Assembly: GCA_020747045.1 (NCBI GenBank)
Contig: JAGTJN010000014.1
Span: 930,001-994,000, forward strand
Direction: 5' to 3'
Length of the DNA stretch: 64,000 nt
Origin: Phaeosphaeria sp. MPI-PUGE-AT-0046c
Lineage: Eukaryota > Ascomycota > Dothideomycetes > Pleosporales > Phaeosphaeriaceae
The translations under genes and the position numbers were made by a program. Positions 53,518-64,000 of the stretch are shown piece after piece. The notes beneath the pieces were generated by a model. It searched no databases. It was not told the DNA's origin and saw only the letters and a program-made list of their open reading frames with translations. The stretch's first letter is position 1, and each line of letters starts with the position of its first letter.

Positions 53518-54716
53518 TGAGTCTGCCGCGGCGACTGCGCTGTGTAGAGTATGGCATGAATCTTGCAATGCAAAAGTGGTGTTGTCATGACATCACATGC
53601 CTATCTCTGCGATGCGTATGTGTATGTGTATGCGTGCTGTATGCGGGCTGTCCTCCCGGGCTAGGCGAAGATTTACCCACGCGACACTGCAGAGTGACGG
53701 CACATGGTATTCTAAAAGCCTTGGTAGGGCGTTCCGGTGTGGCTTGTGCCGCTAGACGTGACCGATGCAGCCGGTGTTTAGGAAGGAAATGCGACCACCA
53801 AATTGCGGTGTCTCGATGCCTTTGTGCCTTGGGACTGAGGTCTTGATGCGCAGAGCCTCATTTCCCCCCCGACATGAACGCGCCTGGACGCGCAAAGCAT
53901 ACACGCACCCCAGAGACTCAACCGCTCCACCGACGTGCGGCGATACGAACCACTTTTCATCTATCGTGATTCGCGATTCGCACAGTAGTGCGCGTTCGGC
54001 CACCCAGACCTTGATTACGAGGCGGTCTGTGGCTCGAGCTCGCCGATCGCATCGCGTGCGCAAGGCGCCCAAACCGTGTTTAGACGGCTTGTTCTGCGAC
54101 ACGGTCCTGGAGCGCCACACTTTGGCTGCATGCTCCTCGTGCACATGCCGTCGCAGAAGACAACAAACACAGCTAATCCAGGGTTCGCGGTGCTGGGAGC
54201 ATCTCACCAAGGCCTAGGGAGCCTCGACGATGCCGACTGCCGGCTCCAAAATAATACACCTCGCCGGCCATCAGCAGTGAGCACCGACGCAACGACTGTG
54301 CAGCGGCCAGCGCCAAGCCACCCTTTCTGTGAAACGGTGGAGATCTTTATAACATGCCTCGCAGGTGGCCAAGAAATATTACGCGGCCACCCGTTCAGGC
54401 TCGGCGCTTGTTTCCTCTCACAGCCACACCCAATCACCGGAGCTGATGTCGCCCTGGAAGGCCCCCTTCTGACGGGCAGCCATCACGCCAAGATCTCCAT
54501 CCGTGTACCCGTCTTCGCATGGGGGAACTTGCTAGCACCCTGGCGTAAGACACTTAACCTCCTTCTAGGTTCGATCCAGCCGTTGTTGTCACCAATGCCT
54601 TGCTATAGCTGCCCCGGCCGCTGTTTACCTGTTACTTGATTTTCTCGACTTTCCTTCTGGTTACCTACTCTTCAAGGGCACACCTCCTCCTCCCTTGCCC
54701 TTTGGTAACCGCCTGC
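53518..54716. other. Gene-free interval with a short GT-rich tract
   Basis: 1.2 kb with no supportable gene. A small TATGTG/TGTATG microsatellite lies near 53615-53640. Overlapping frames on both strands (53752-54217) have no family features. Confidence 0.5.
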
Positions 54717-56248
54717 ATGACCTTACTTGCCAAAGCCCTATCGCCTGTCCGCGCCACCATCGCAGGCTTCTCTTCGCAAAAGGCTGGCACCGCGGACATC
54801 AGTCAGCCGAGCAGCATGTCCAATAACCGCCAAAATGTCACATGGGTAGAAGTATGTTGAAGATCCCTACGACATCAAACACATGTTGACAGTAAGCAGG
54901 GAGTGCGAGGTGTCGCCTCGTTTTGGGTCGTTGTTACACATCTTTGCCGAGCATGGGACTACAGTCTGTGGTCACCACGCGACAATGAGAACGCCACACC
55001 ACAATTACTCCAGCTACCATTCCTACGATTGCCATGGCAAGGGCGCATCGGAGTCACCATGTTTGCTTTCCTCACAGGCTACGTATGCGCAATCAAGCCA
55101 CTTCGTCAGGCCAAATCCGGCAACATCCCAGCTGCGTTGACGACACTCGGCAAATCTGCATTCCGCCGACCACCACGGTTGATCATGCCGGCCACCATTG
55201 CTCTGTTCATTGCCTGGTTCTTTGCACAGCTCGGAGCTTTCGAGATTGCCCATAGGAGTGACTCTCACTGGTTCCGACGCTCTGTGCCTATTAACATTGG
55301 TGGCCTCAACACCGAGATCCCACGATTGATCAAGAACTTCCAAACCTCTTGGTCAGGCGCAAACAACGAATACGATGATCACCAATGGGCTCTCCTGCCT
55401 CTCCTCCAGGGAGCATTCCTCATCTACGTCTTGTTGTTCGCTACCGTCTTCATGAAGTTCCGCATGCGTCTTTTCACATGCTGTGTTCTCTTCCTCTGGT
55501 ACTGGATGCGGACAAGCCCAGAAAAGGGTAAAGTTTCTCCGATCAATGTGTTCGAGGATATGGCTGACAATGCATAGAAACGTTCGAGTGCCAATTCCTT
55601 TATGGTGTCATTTTGTGTGATCTTGGATCCGAGAAAGGATTCCGCGACTTTGTCAACAGCCACCCCAAGGCTCGCCGCGCTGTACTTACTTCCCTCATCG
55701 TTGTCGGATGGTATCTTGCGTGCTTCCCGGGCGAGCACTGGGAGTGGGCGCTCTGGTCCAGGCAGCTCGAAACGATTGGACACTGGATTATCCCGAACGG
55801 CGCCGCGAGCTACCCCAAGCGTTTCACTGCGATCGGCTGGGATCTTATGGTTACCGGAATCTGGCTATCGCCCACACTTCAGAACATGTTCTCCAACAAG
55901 CTCTTCATGTGGGTTGGCCGCAACAGTTTCGCAGTCTATCTTACACACGGCACCGTCATGAAGGTCGGTCTAGCGCGATTGATTTACGGATGGTCCACCA
56001 GCCCATACTGGGTTGAGCAGCCACCCGCGGAGGGAGAGGGTAGATCCGTTGAACATTACATTCCTAGGTCAACCAACTGGTTCGTCTGGGCCTTTGCAAT
56101 CCCCACGTTCTTCGTCGTCGAATACACAATCGCACATCTCTGGACGACATACATCGATTCGTACTGCGCTAAAGCCACCAAGTGGCTCGAGGACACCATG
56201 TTCGAGAAGGAAGAGGATGAGAAGCACGGAATCGCCGCCATGGCTTAG
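54717..56248 (+). CDS. Acyltransferase-3 family membrane protein
   Basis: The CDS joins 54717-54851, 54900-55527 and 55578-56248 (477 residues). The introns are 48 and 50 nt. After a short soluble leader, the domain opens with GVRGVASFWVVVTHLCRAWD, the R-x(10)-H pattern at the first helix of acyltransferase-3 proteins. About ten hydrophobic helices follow (GVTMFAFLTGYVCAI, RLIMPATIALFIAWFFAQL, LLQGAFLIYVLLFATVFMKF, MWVGRNSFAVYLTHG, FAIPTFFVVEYTIAHLW). The family O-acylates sugars, lipids or secondary metabolites at membranes; the substrate is unknown. The C-terminus is acidic. Another acceptor 7 nt upstream in intron 1 would break the frame. Confidence 0.87.
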
Positions 56249-57769
56249 ACGACATGATTTGAGCAGGAGAGGAGAAAAGAGGCATTTAGCAGCCCACACG
56301 CAGGACGATATACGCTGCTCGAACCATCGGGTTCTTCAACTTTTTGTTTTGTTGCATTTTCAGAAACGTTTTCATTTGTTACCATCGCACACTGCGGATA
56401 CCATTTGCGTAGCATTTTCACTGGCGTTCAATACACGGACTGGGGGTCTACGCGGGTCACCCCCATATCGTCCATGACCCTTTTGCGGATAGGATACAGC
56501 TCATGTACAAAATCTCAGAGCGAGCTCACATAACATAATACAAGCAAACAAGTTCAATATCCTCCACCTTTGGTTACACGCGTTTCTGTGACGATCAGGA
56601 ACAGGCGCACATGGGCATTGCTAACATGACAGGATTCCAAGCAGTGCGCCGTTCGCAGAGCCACACGACCCATGTCCTGAGTCGTGTTTCCGCATCCAGT
56701 CCCTATCCTCCGACCCCAGTCCAGCTCCTTCCCGAACAGAATCGCCAAATGACCCACAATGGTCTCAATGCGCAACGTCTGTCACCAACGTCATGTACAT
56801 GGGGTTCACCGCATCTAGTGACGTAGTAATATTGTGTGCTTGCGTGCAACGACGCCAAAGCGTCCCTCTACGTCCCTGGCCCTTGTACCTTCGCCAAGAT
56901 ACCAATACTCAAAGATGTGTTTGTGGGCCCGTTATTTCCGGAGGATTTTTCGGGCACGGCAGGTGAGGAGATTTGCCGGCCTAGATGGAGCAATGCATGT
57001 GATGGGATGGGGGGTTGTTTGAGTGCCGACGGGACCTGCAGTGATACGAGCGCGTTACTACGCTGCGTAAACACATTGAGATCGGACCGAATATCTAACT
57101 TTCGCATCTTGAAAAGACGATGCGAGCAGGAACTGATCGAGCCAAACCATACGAGTGGATCTGCAAAACCACTGACTTTGAAGCCACGATGTTCACAGTA
57201 CAGTATGATCCTCACGTCTGTCAAGAAACTGCCAGCGTACGCAGTAATGACATCACCATATCCTGCGCGCACCCACCACGGACTCTCGCATTCACAATCT
57301 CTTATCAAGCTGCGCTATCGTCTGATATCTTGCTCACGCGACACAATTACCTTGGCCCAGTCGTCGTGGATTTAAACTCGCCTTTCGGCGCGGACGCTAT
57401 CAGCGACGGTGTGCGCCGTGTTTCCTTGCTTGCTTTTGACACGGGCGCTGGTGTGCCAAGGTGGGGAGGTTGGGGACGGACATGTGCGGAGGGGAGTCCG
57501 GGTGTGAGTATGACGTCGGGATATGCAGGGTAGTTATGGCGGTGCGATGTAGCTCATATTTGGTGAGAGAGTGGTTTGGTAAGTCTGGAGTCTGGGTGTA
57601 AGTGGATTTGAGCGACACAGTTCCTCATGTGCTAGGATGAGGTGCAAGAAAATGTGGGTCGCGGCGATTGAAATCATTGATTATAGCTTTTGGTAAGTCG
57701 TGAATTACTGGAATCAAGTGGTATCTACAATTACTTCATCATTCTCGCACCTCACACCCTTCTTCGCGC
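56249..57769. other. Convergent gene-free interval
   Basis: 1.5 kb between the acyltransferase and alcohol dehydrogenase genes. Frames at 56836-57375 and 57120-57533 (plus) and 56868-57308 (minus) overlap each other and show no family resemblance, so no gene is called. Confidence 0.5.
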
Positions 57770-59210
57770 TTAAAACCTCTTAAGCTCAGGACTCTCCTTG
57801 GACGCAGGGAAGCTGAACTTGGTCTCGACAAAGACCTTCTGCATGTTGTCCTCCTTCTTATCGAAGGCGTAGTATACCTTGTCGAGATCCTCGAGGCGCA
57901 CGCGATGGGTGACCATCTTCATGGGTGTGATCTGCTTATCTTGAATCATCTTGAGGAGAGATTCCCAGTAAAGATGTACGGGTGCTTGCCCGTTACCAAT
58001 GAGGCGGATGCCGCGCTCCATGAGGGAGCCGATATTGAAGTGGTTTGTCTGAATACGTTAGTGAAATGCATGGTCTTGTTATATTTGCGTGACTCACAAA
58101 TCCAACGTAAACACCAGTGATGCCGCAACTACCAAAGTTGCGTGTGCTAGCAATCATCTCGTTGACTAGTTCGCTGGTGTCGGTCTCGAGACCAAGCATC
58201 ATCTCGAAGTAGTGGGCCCAGCCCTTCGCGTACTCGCCAGCGGCGCACTCGATGCTGACATCTGGGCCGCGGTCGTTGCACATTTTCTTCAACGCGCTGG
58301 TAACGGACTCGCCCTTGCCGAGCTTCGAGAAGTCAAGAGTCTCGATGTTGGGATATCTCTCCTGGACGAAGTCGATACGCCAGTTCGAGTCGATCATGAT
58401 GACCTTTGATGCACCGTTGAGAAGAGAGAACTCTGCTGCCATTTGACCAATAGGTCCAGCACCCCAGATGGCTACGACGTCGCCCTTCTTCACGCCTGTA
58501 TCGACCACAGCGTGCCATGACGTGCACAGCACGTCGGAAAGGAAGAGACCAGCCTCATCTGGGACATCATCGGGTAGAGGAAGAAGGTTGACATCGCCAT
58601 ATGGTACACGAGTGTATTCAGCCTGGCCACCTGCAAAGCCACCCGTAAAATGCGAGTAGCCAAACATGCCTGCTGTTCGGCCACCGTACATAGCGTTCTC
58701 GATTGTGTTGGCGTTGGTCTTCTCGCATTGTGATGAGAGCTTCTGCTTGCAGTAATAGCAGTCACCACAGGCAATCTGGAAAGAGGCGACGACACGTTGT
58801 CTACAATGCTGTTAGAATTATGCATAATGCTCGAAGGGTCATGATACGCACCCCTTCTTGAACTTTGTGACGCCTTTGCCGACTTCGTCTACAACACCGC
58901 AGAACTCATGCCCGAGGATGTCACCCTTCTGCAGCTCAACCACGGAGCCGTGCAGCAGATGCAGATCTGAGCCGCAAACTGTGGAACCGGTGACCTTGAC
59001 AATGACGTCGCGATCCTCGATAAGCGCAGGCTTTGGTACTTCAACCATCTCGACACTGTTCTTTCCCATCCATGCAAGTGCCTTCATTTTCTCGCCGGAT
59101 TTGTCTGCCCAGGCCTCATTGTTCGCTGGGTTTGTGACATCTTGCGCAGTAGTCGCGTTGTCGCCGTGGCCAATGGCCTTCTCAGCCTGCATAGCAGCCT
59201 GGGACATCAT
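57770..59210 (-). CDS. Zinc-containing alcohol dehydrogenase (MDR family)
   Basis: The CDS runs on the minus strand through 59210-58852, 58800-58098 and 58048-57770 (446 residues). The introns are 51 and 49 nt. The catalytic zinc site is seen in STVCGSDLHLLHG and KGDILGHEFCGVVDEVGKG. The four structural zinc cysteines are in CGDCYYCKQKLSSQC. The NAD-binding motif is VAIWGAGPIGQMAAEFSLLN, followed by IMIDSNWRIDF with the NAD-preferring Asp at the strand end. The inserted loop FGYSHFTGGFAGGQAEYTRV resembles glutathione-independent formaldehyde dehydrogenase-like members. The true alcohol or aldehyde is not known. The 45-residue N-terminal extension is polar and unlike a mitochondrial presequence. 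Two adjacent ATGs start the frame; the first is used. Confidence 0.9.
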
Positions 59211-61356
59211 CTTGGGCGAGTATTATTGTTGGTTATCGATTTTGAAAATGGTGCTGCTAAAAAGAGATTGAAATTGTGAACTTTTGTACAAAGTGCAGTT
59301 GTATGAGAACGCAGTACCTTCGCGAGGCGCCCGACTACTTTTGAACCACGAACAAAAGACCTACCTAGCCATGACATAGTTGCTCCATTGTTTGCCTCAC
59401 ATGCCGCAGTCTAGCATCAACTACCGGCAAAAGCAGCACGTATTACTCGCCCCAGTAGATGCGCTCGACGGGGCTAGCCAAACGTCATGACTTGATCAGA
59501 GAGGGTATACGCCCGTTGTTGGCTGGGGTACGCGATTGCCATGTGGTTACTGGCGGGGCAATGAGGGGCAGATCGAGTTGTGAGATGGGATTTTTGCGCG
59601 AGGTCATCTTGATGTAATTGATGTCATACCTGGTCGCGGCTTAAGCTAAGCCCACAACGGAGCTGTAGCTTTGTCAGCGTGTACAAATGCCATTCAGGAC
59701 CGCATGAAATACGTGATGATCGTATAATGCTTGCAACATATTACATCTCGATGTGGAGGCGATTTACTGGGACACACAATTCCTGGTTTAGGTGTGGGCT
59801 GACGGAAGGTTCGATACGATGGGCTGCTACCGACTTCCATCAAGCTCTGAGAGCAGAAACAGTCAATATATGTTCAGAGCTCTTGAGGACCATGATGGTG
59901 GCACTTACCCCAGTTGCTAGGTAACTTCGATCACGTGAAGCTCGAACCTTGGTAGCGTACGGGTTCTAGGGCAGCATGACATGGTAATCATGCATCAGCT
60001 AAGCAATATCAATATAATTCCTGCTGCTGGCGAAACAACATCTCCGACAATCTGAACATGTCGAGGGCATCACATTCATCTTGGTATTGTAGACCGAAAC
60101 CAGTAGCTACGACTACAAAAGTCAGTGGGCTGTAGAGTTGAGCCTGAGATGTGAGGTGGACCGGATAATTCTTTGGAGGTTGTATGGAAACCCAAGCACG
60201 AGCTGACATAAAGAACAATGTGTCTAGACAAAATTGGCAAGGTGCATCAGCATGTATCAAATCATCTGGGACCATCAGCCCTTCCTTTTGCAGCTTGTTC
60301 CGTTAGCTTCGGTAGGTAACGTGAGGCATGAGTCCCTCGATTGTGGCGTGGCAGTCGACAGTAGTCGTCACGACACGACACGGCGATACAGGTGCCTAAA
60401 GAGCGTGCCTCTCAGTCGGAATGTGGCATGATTGTGCACTTAGTGTCGAGGACAGTCCACCACCAGCTAGATGCTGCGCGTCGTGCAGAGATGGAGAGCG
60501 AGCTCGCAGATTTTAATCCTTCGCCTAGCTTCCTGCTCGCCCGCGCAATCGCCAAGCTCGTAGTTCTGCTCGGTAGGCGTGATAACGTCGATGAGATCTG
60601 ATGGATAATATTCTTCCTCAAAACGTCGCTCTCGGCAACGTGAATGATGAAAAAGCGCCATAGGCAGTCCAGCAAAAATTGCCCCGCTGAAGCCCCCGAA
60701 GGAGATTCAATCCAAGACCTGTCCGCGCTGTGCAATGCAGCAGATCCTAGATGATTTAACGAAAGCTTGAGCTCGTAAATCGCAAGAAGGTCTGTTCGTA
60801 ATTAGCATGTGTCGTCAAACGTAGGGGGGAGTTGGGGTAGAACGCACAAGTATGATTTTTAGAGACGGGACGGGGGCGAGGCGCAATATATACGCCGATG
60901 AGCCTTGGCGCGCTAGTAGCTCACGTGGTCGCGTAGTAGAGACCTGAATTAACGGCTCGGTAATTCTACGGGTGTCCGAGCTTCTTCATCTGTCTTTCAC
61001 TTGAACTATTGTCCCCACCTATGGAGTGATGTAGTGGAAGGCAATGTGATCTCAACACAGGTACGTGAATATTGCCCCTTCCAATTCGAAGCTATGCGGC
61101 TCGTGGAGCTCAATTGTAGCACATCGTCGAGCTTGGATGCTACATACGATCGCAAACATTTGGCAAGCTCTACGAAGCGTTGCGTAGTACTCCAGCCCTG
61201 CCCAGCACCAATTTCATGATGAACAATCTATAGAACCGTTGCGAATGACGCCTCCGGGCGGTTGATTTCACAACCTTTGCACATATCTGATAGTCACCTC
61301 CCTCATTCGACTTGTCAGCAAACGCTCTGTTCTCAACTGACGAACCACGAGACATC
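59211..61356. other. About 2.1 kb divergent gene-free interval
   Basis: Region between the divergent alcohol dehydrogenase and lysyl-tRNA synthetase genes. No supportable gene, RNA or repeat is seen; both promoters lie within it. Confidence 0.5.
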
Positions 61357-63116
61357 ATGAGTCGACCGTCCCTCAACTTTCTCCGCCCGTATCTCTACCA
61401 GGCTCCTCGAGCCCTCAAAAACGAACATGCTCGAGCATACATCGCCATTCAGCGGCGATTCGCACAATCATTCGCTGCGGACAGTTACACTGGCCCACAC
61501 GATGTCGAGAAGCAAAAGCGATTAGAGCAGTTGACGAGGGTGAAGGCGCTTGATGATTACCACCCGCGGTATCGTCATTCTGCTAGTGCTCAGAAGTTCT
61601 CGATCAGAGATTTCAATGCCCACTATGAGAATATCCAAGAGACAAAGCCAAACGTCGTCTCCGTTTTCGGTATGCATAATGGGTGTATCTGTCCATTCTG
61701 GGTCTGACAGTGGCAGGAAGGATTCGCTCAGTCCGTTCACTCGGATCTAAGCTGATATTCCTTGACATTGAGCGGGACACACAACGACTGCAGATCATGG
61801 TAGAGCTGAAGAAGCTTTCGCAACAAGACGGTCTCGAAGACAGCTACAAAAGCTTCAAGAAAGTCGCAAGGCTTGGTGACTGGATATGTGAGTCTCTTGC
61901 ACCACTCGACTCATCACTATTACTAATAGAAGAAGCTATCACAGGAAATCCCACCAGGACATCAACAGGGCAGCTATCCGTCCAAGCTCTCGAAGTGCCA
62001 CAGATTCTCGCACCATGTCTGCACCACATACCTCAAGCTGTCGACAATGTTGAGACACTTGCTCGACGTCCACATGTGCACGCCCTCATCAGCGAAGAGC
62101 CTGGTGATATCCTCCGACTCCGCGCACTCATCTACGACTACATCCGGACATACTTCATATCGAGTGGATTTATGGAGGTGGAAACGCCGACTTTCGAAGT
62201 CAATGCTGGAGGCGCCATTGCGCGACCTTTTGAGACTGTCGCAAATGAGGTTGCAAACATGCATATCAGGCTCAGAATAGCTCCCGAGCTCAATCTGAAG
62301 CGGTTGATCGTCGGTGGTCAGGACAAGATCTTTGAGATTGGTCGAGCCTTCAGGAATGAGGGTGTTGACAACACACACAACCCAGAGTTTTCAACTTGCG
62401 AATTCTACGAGGTCGGCGCGACATTACCAGACGTTATAGCGAGAACCGAACAGCTGGTGCATGGCTTGCACACAGCTATCGAGTCTCTGAGGTCCACATA
62501 CTTCCCAACACTTGCAGCGCCCGATGTGGACTTCGCTGGACCATTCGCGCAACTACCCTTCATCCCCACGATCGAGAAAGGCAGTGGACGTCAACTTCCC
62601 GATCTTCTCTCACCAAATGCTTCCAAAGACATTCTCGACATGTTCGACGACCTTGGCATTCCCGTCCCACCCAACCCAACACTTCCCCGCCTCCTCGATA
62701 CCCTCGCCGAACAGTACATCGAGCCACTCTGCGTTAAACCAACCTTCATCACGCACCATCCCGAAGCTCTCTCGCCACTCTCGAAGTCCTTCGTTGACCC
62801 AGCTACTTCTCAGCGTGTAGCTGCACGTGTTGAGCTCTTCATCAACGGTCGCGAATATGTCAACGCATATGAAGAAGAGAACTCGCCCTTTGAGCAAAGA
62901 AGGAAGTTCACACAGCAGTTACAGTTCCATGCTGAGGGTGAAGGCGCAATGGACGAAAGCTACCTCGAAGCGTTGGAGTGGGGCATGCCGCCAACAGGTG
63001 GCTGGGGCTGTGGGCTCGATAGACTTGTCATGCTGTTTGCGTGTAAGAAGCGGATAGCGGATGTTTTGCCATTTGGTACGTTGAGAAATGTGGTTAGCAT
63101 AGCGAAGAATAAATAA
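61357..63116 (+). CDS. msk1: Lysyl-tRNA synthetase, probably mitochondrial
   Basis: The CDS joins 61357-61669, 61717-61887 and 61936-63116 (554 residues). The Arg-rich, acid-poor N-terminus (LNFLRPYLYQAPRALKN, IQRRFAQSF) suits mitochondrial import. An OB-fold anticodon domain follows (VVSVFGRIRSVRSLGSKLIF). Class II motif 2 is FEIGRAFRNEGVDNTHNPEF and motif 3 is GWGCGLDRLVMLFACKKRI. The order and the final RNVVSI are lysine-type. Intron 2 is placed with acceptor GAAGAAG at 61935 because this restores DWISITGNPTRT. An acceptor at the nearby CACAG would create a stop. This 48-nt intron is in frame and stop-free, so retention would insert 16 residues. Confidence 0.9.
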
Positions 63117-64000
63117 ACTGGGGTGGGTATTGACCCACGATGGCGGTAACATTGCTTTGCCGCACCGCAGTTCACAAAGTCTACCAGAACTTACTTTGTA
63201 CCTATTCTTACGTTGAATCCCACTTTGCTGTTGTGAGTGATGGACGACCACAGCTTCTCGCCCCCAACAATCCCAAGCGCCAGGTTCACAGCATGCCTTT
63301 CCTGTCTCACTCACCCGTGCCGCAAATACACAGCGCTGCTTCTTTACAGCCTATACACATCGTCGTGCCACATGCACATCACACATGAGCCGTCGAGCCG
63401 TCTCCCGTGGCGGTACTTATTGGTCCAACGATCATCCAACTTCAAGCACGACCTCGCGACCTCACAGAAGGCCAAGGTTTTCGTCGACATGACCGACATA
63501 GCCAAAAGCCTCAAAAAGATGGAGGCAAGTCAGCAAAATCACAAGCACCTTAGGCGCGCGCCTCCTCCTCCTCCCTACGCTAAACACTCTATCCATTTGT
63601 TGATTACTCTATCGCCGTATCGTCCGTTCCTCACTCCACATCCATTGCCAATACTTGTCCATGTTTCATCACGCCTCGGCACCTCAGGGGCCGAAATGAG
63701 GTTATGAGAAGTGGTTTGCGGCTCTGTGCGGGGCGGGCAGGGGGGTGTATGGGACTGGCATCCGTCAGTAGTCTTGTCATTCACCGTCCCTGCCGGTGTC
63801 AGTGTGAGTGTCATGGCCTCTTGGCTGGGCTAGGGTGTGGATCGGCAGTAGGAAATGCCGGAGGAGGTGCAAGGTGGTGGTGGTAACGATGGACTGCAGA
63901 GGGGGCGAGATCCATGGATTGATCATGAATGCATTGAGGACTGTGCGCTGTGGAATTGAATTTCGCTGGTATTTGTAGACAGGAAAAAATAGCTAAAGCA
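63117..64000. other. Right-edge region, possible first exon of an off-window gene
   Basis: No complete gene is seen. An ATG at 63489 opens MTDIAKSLKKME, followed by GGAG|GCAAGT, which fits a rare GC-AG donor. No matching downstream exon could be recognised, so this is speculative. Confidence 0.25.

Noticed and set aside
56836..57375. 179-codon plus-strand frame
   Set aside because: It overlaps an equally long minus-strand frame and another plus frame; the product has no domain and its start context is poor.

Overview
The window looks like a chromosome segment of a filamentous ascomycete (Pezizomycotina). A Dothideomycete is my best guess, but that is an inference. The signs are short introns (mostly 46-75 nt, GT-AG, with CTAAC-like branch points), compact intergenic spaces, a HET-domain gene, a fungal quinate-utilisation regulatory locus, and a decayed pogo/Fot1-type transposon with RIP-like damage. 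I interpret 24 protein-coding genes, including one cut by the left edge, plus two relics. No rRNA, tRNA or CRISPR array was recognised by eye.

Layout. 1-2.3 kb: the 3' end of a protein-kinase-like gene, then a broken pogo transposase. 2.3-10 kb: a quinate/shikimate catabolism locus. It holds 3-dehydroshikimate dehydratase (qutC/qa-4 type), the AROM-derived repressor qutR, the divergent Zn2Cys6 activator qutA 136 bp away, and then a Gal80-like GFO/IDH/MocA protein. 10-24 kb: a Nup2/Nup61 nucleoporin, an ankyrin relic, an uncharacterised Ser-rich protein, mitochondrial D-lactate dehydrogenase (dld1) and the SEACIT/GATOR1 subunit npr2. 24-26 kb: a HET-domain gene, followed by about 4 kb without genes. 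30-41 kb: a six-exon unknown protein with repeated Cys-Trp-x-Leu-Cys helices, a Pof3/Dia2 TPR/F-box/LRR protein, Cdc20 and a kelch-BTB protein. 42-50.6 kb: ubiquilin Dsk2, a quinone oxidoreductase, a Bul-like alpha-arrestin and a wax-synthase-like MBOAT protein. 51-63 kb: FRG1, a 2-oxoglutarate/Fe(II) oxygenase-like protein, an acyltransferase-3 protein, a zinc alcohol dehydrogenase and mitochondrial lysyl-tRNA synthetase.

The clearest functional grouping is the quinate locus: two regulators and one catabolic enzyme. The quinate dehydrogenase, catabolic dehydroquinase and permease genes that often accompany them are not in this window. Ubiquitin-related genes (pof3, cdc20, dsk2 and an arrestin with a PPxY motif) recur between 33 and 47 kb, but nothing shows that this is more than coincidence.

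The points most worth a second look are: a Gal80-like protein that has lost the catalytic lysine beside the QutA/QutR pair; an open, acidic 76-codon extension in frame after the dsk2 stop codon; the CWxLC helical repeat protein; a uORF overlapping the dld1 start by ATGA; and two introns whose length is a multiple of three and that contain no stop (npr2, msk1).
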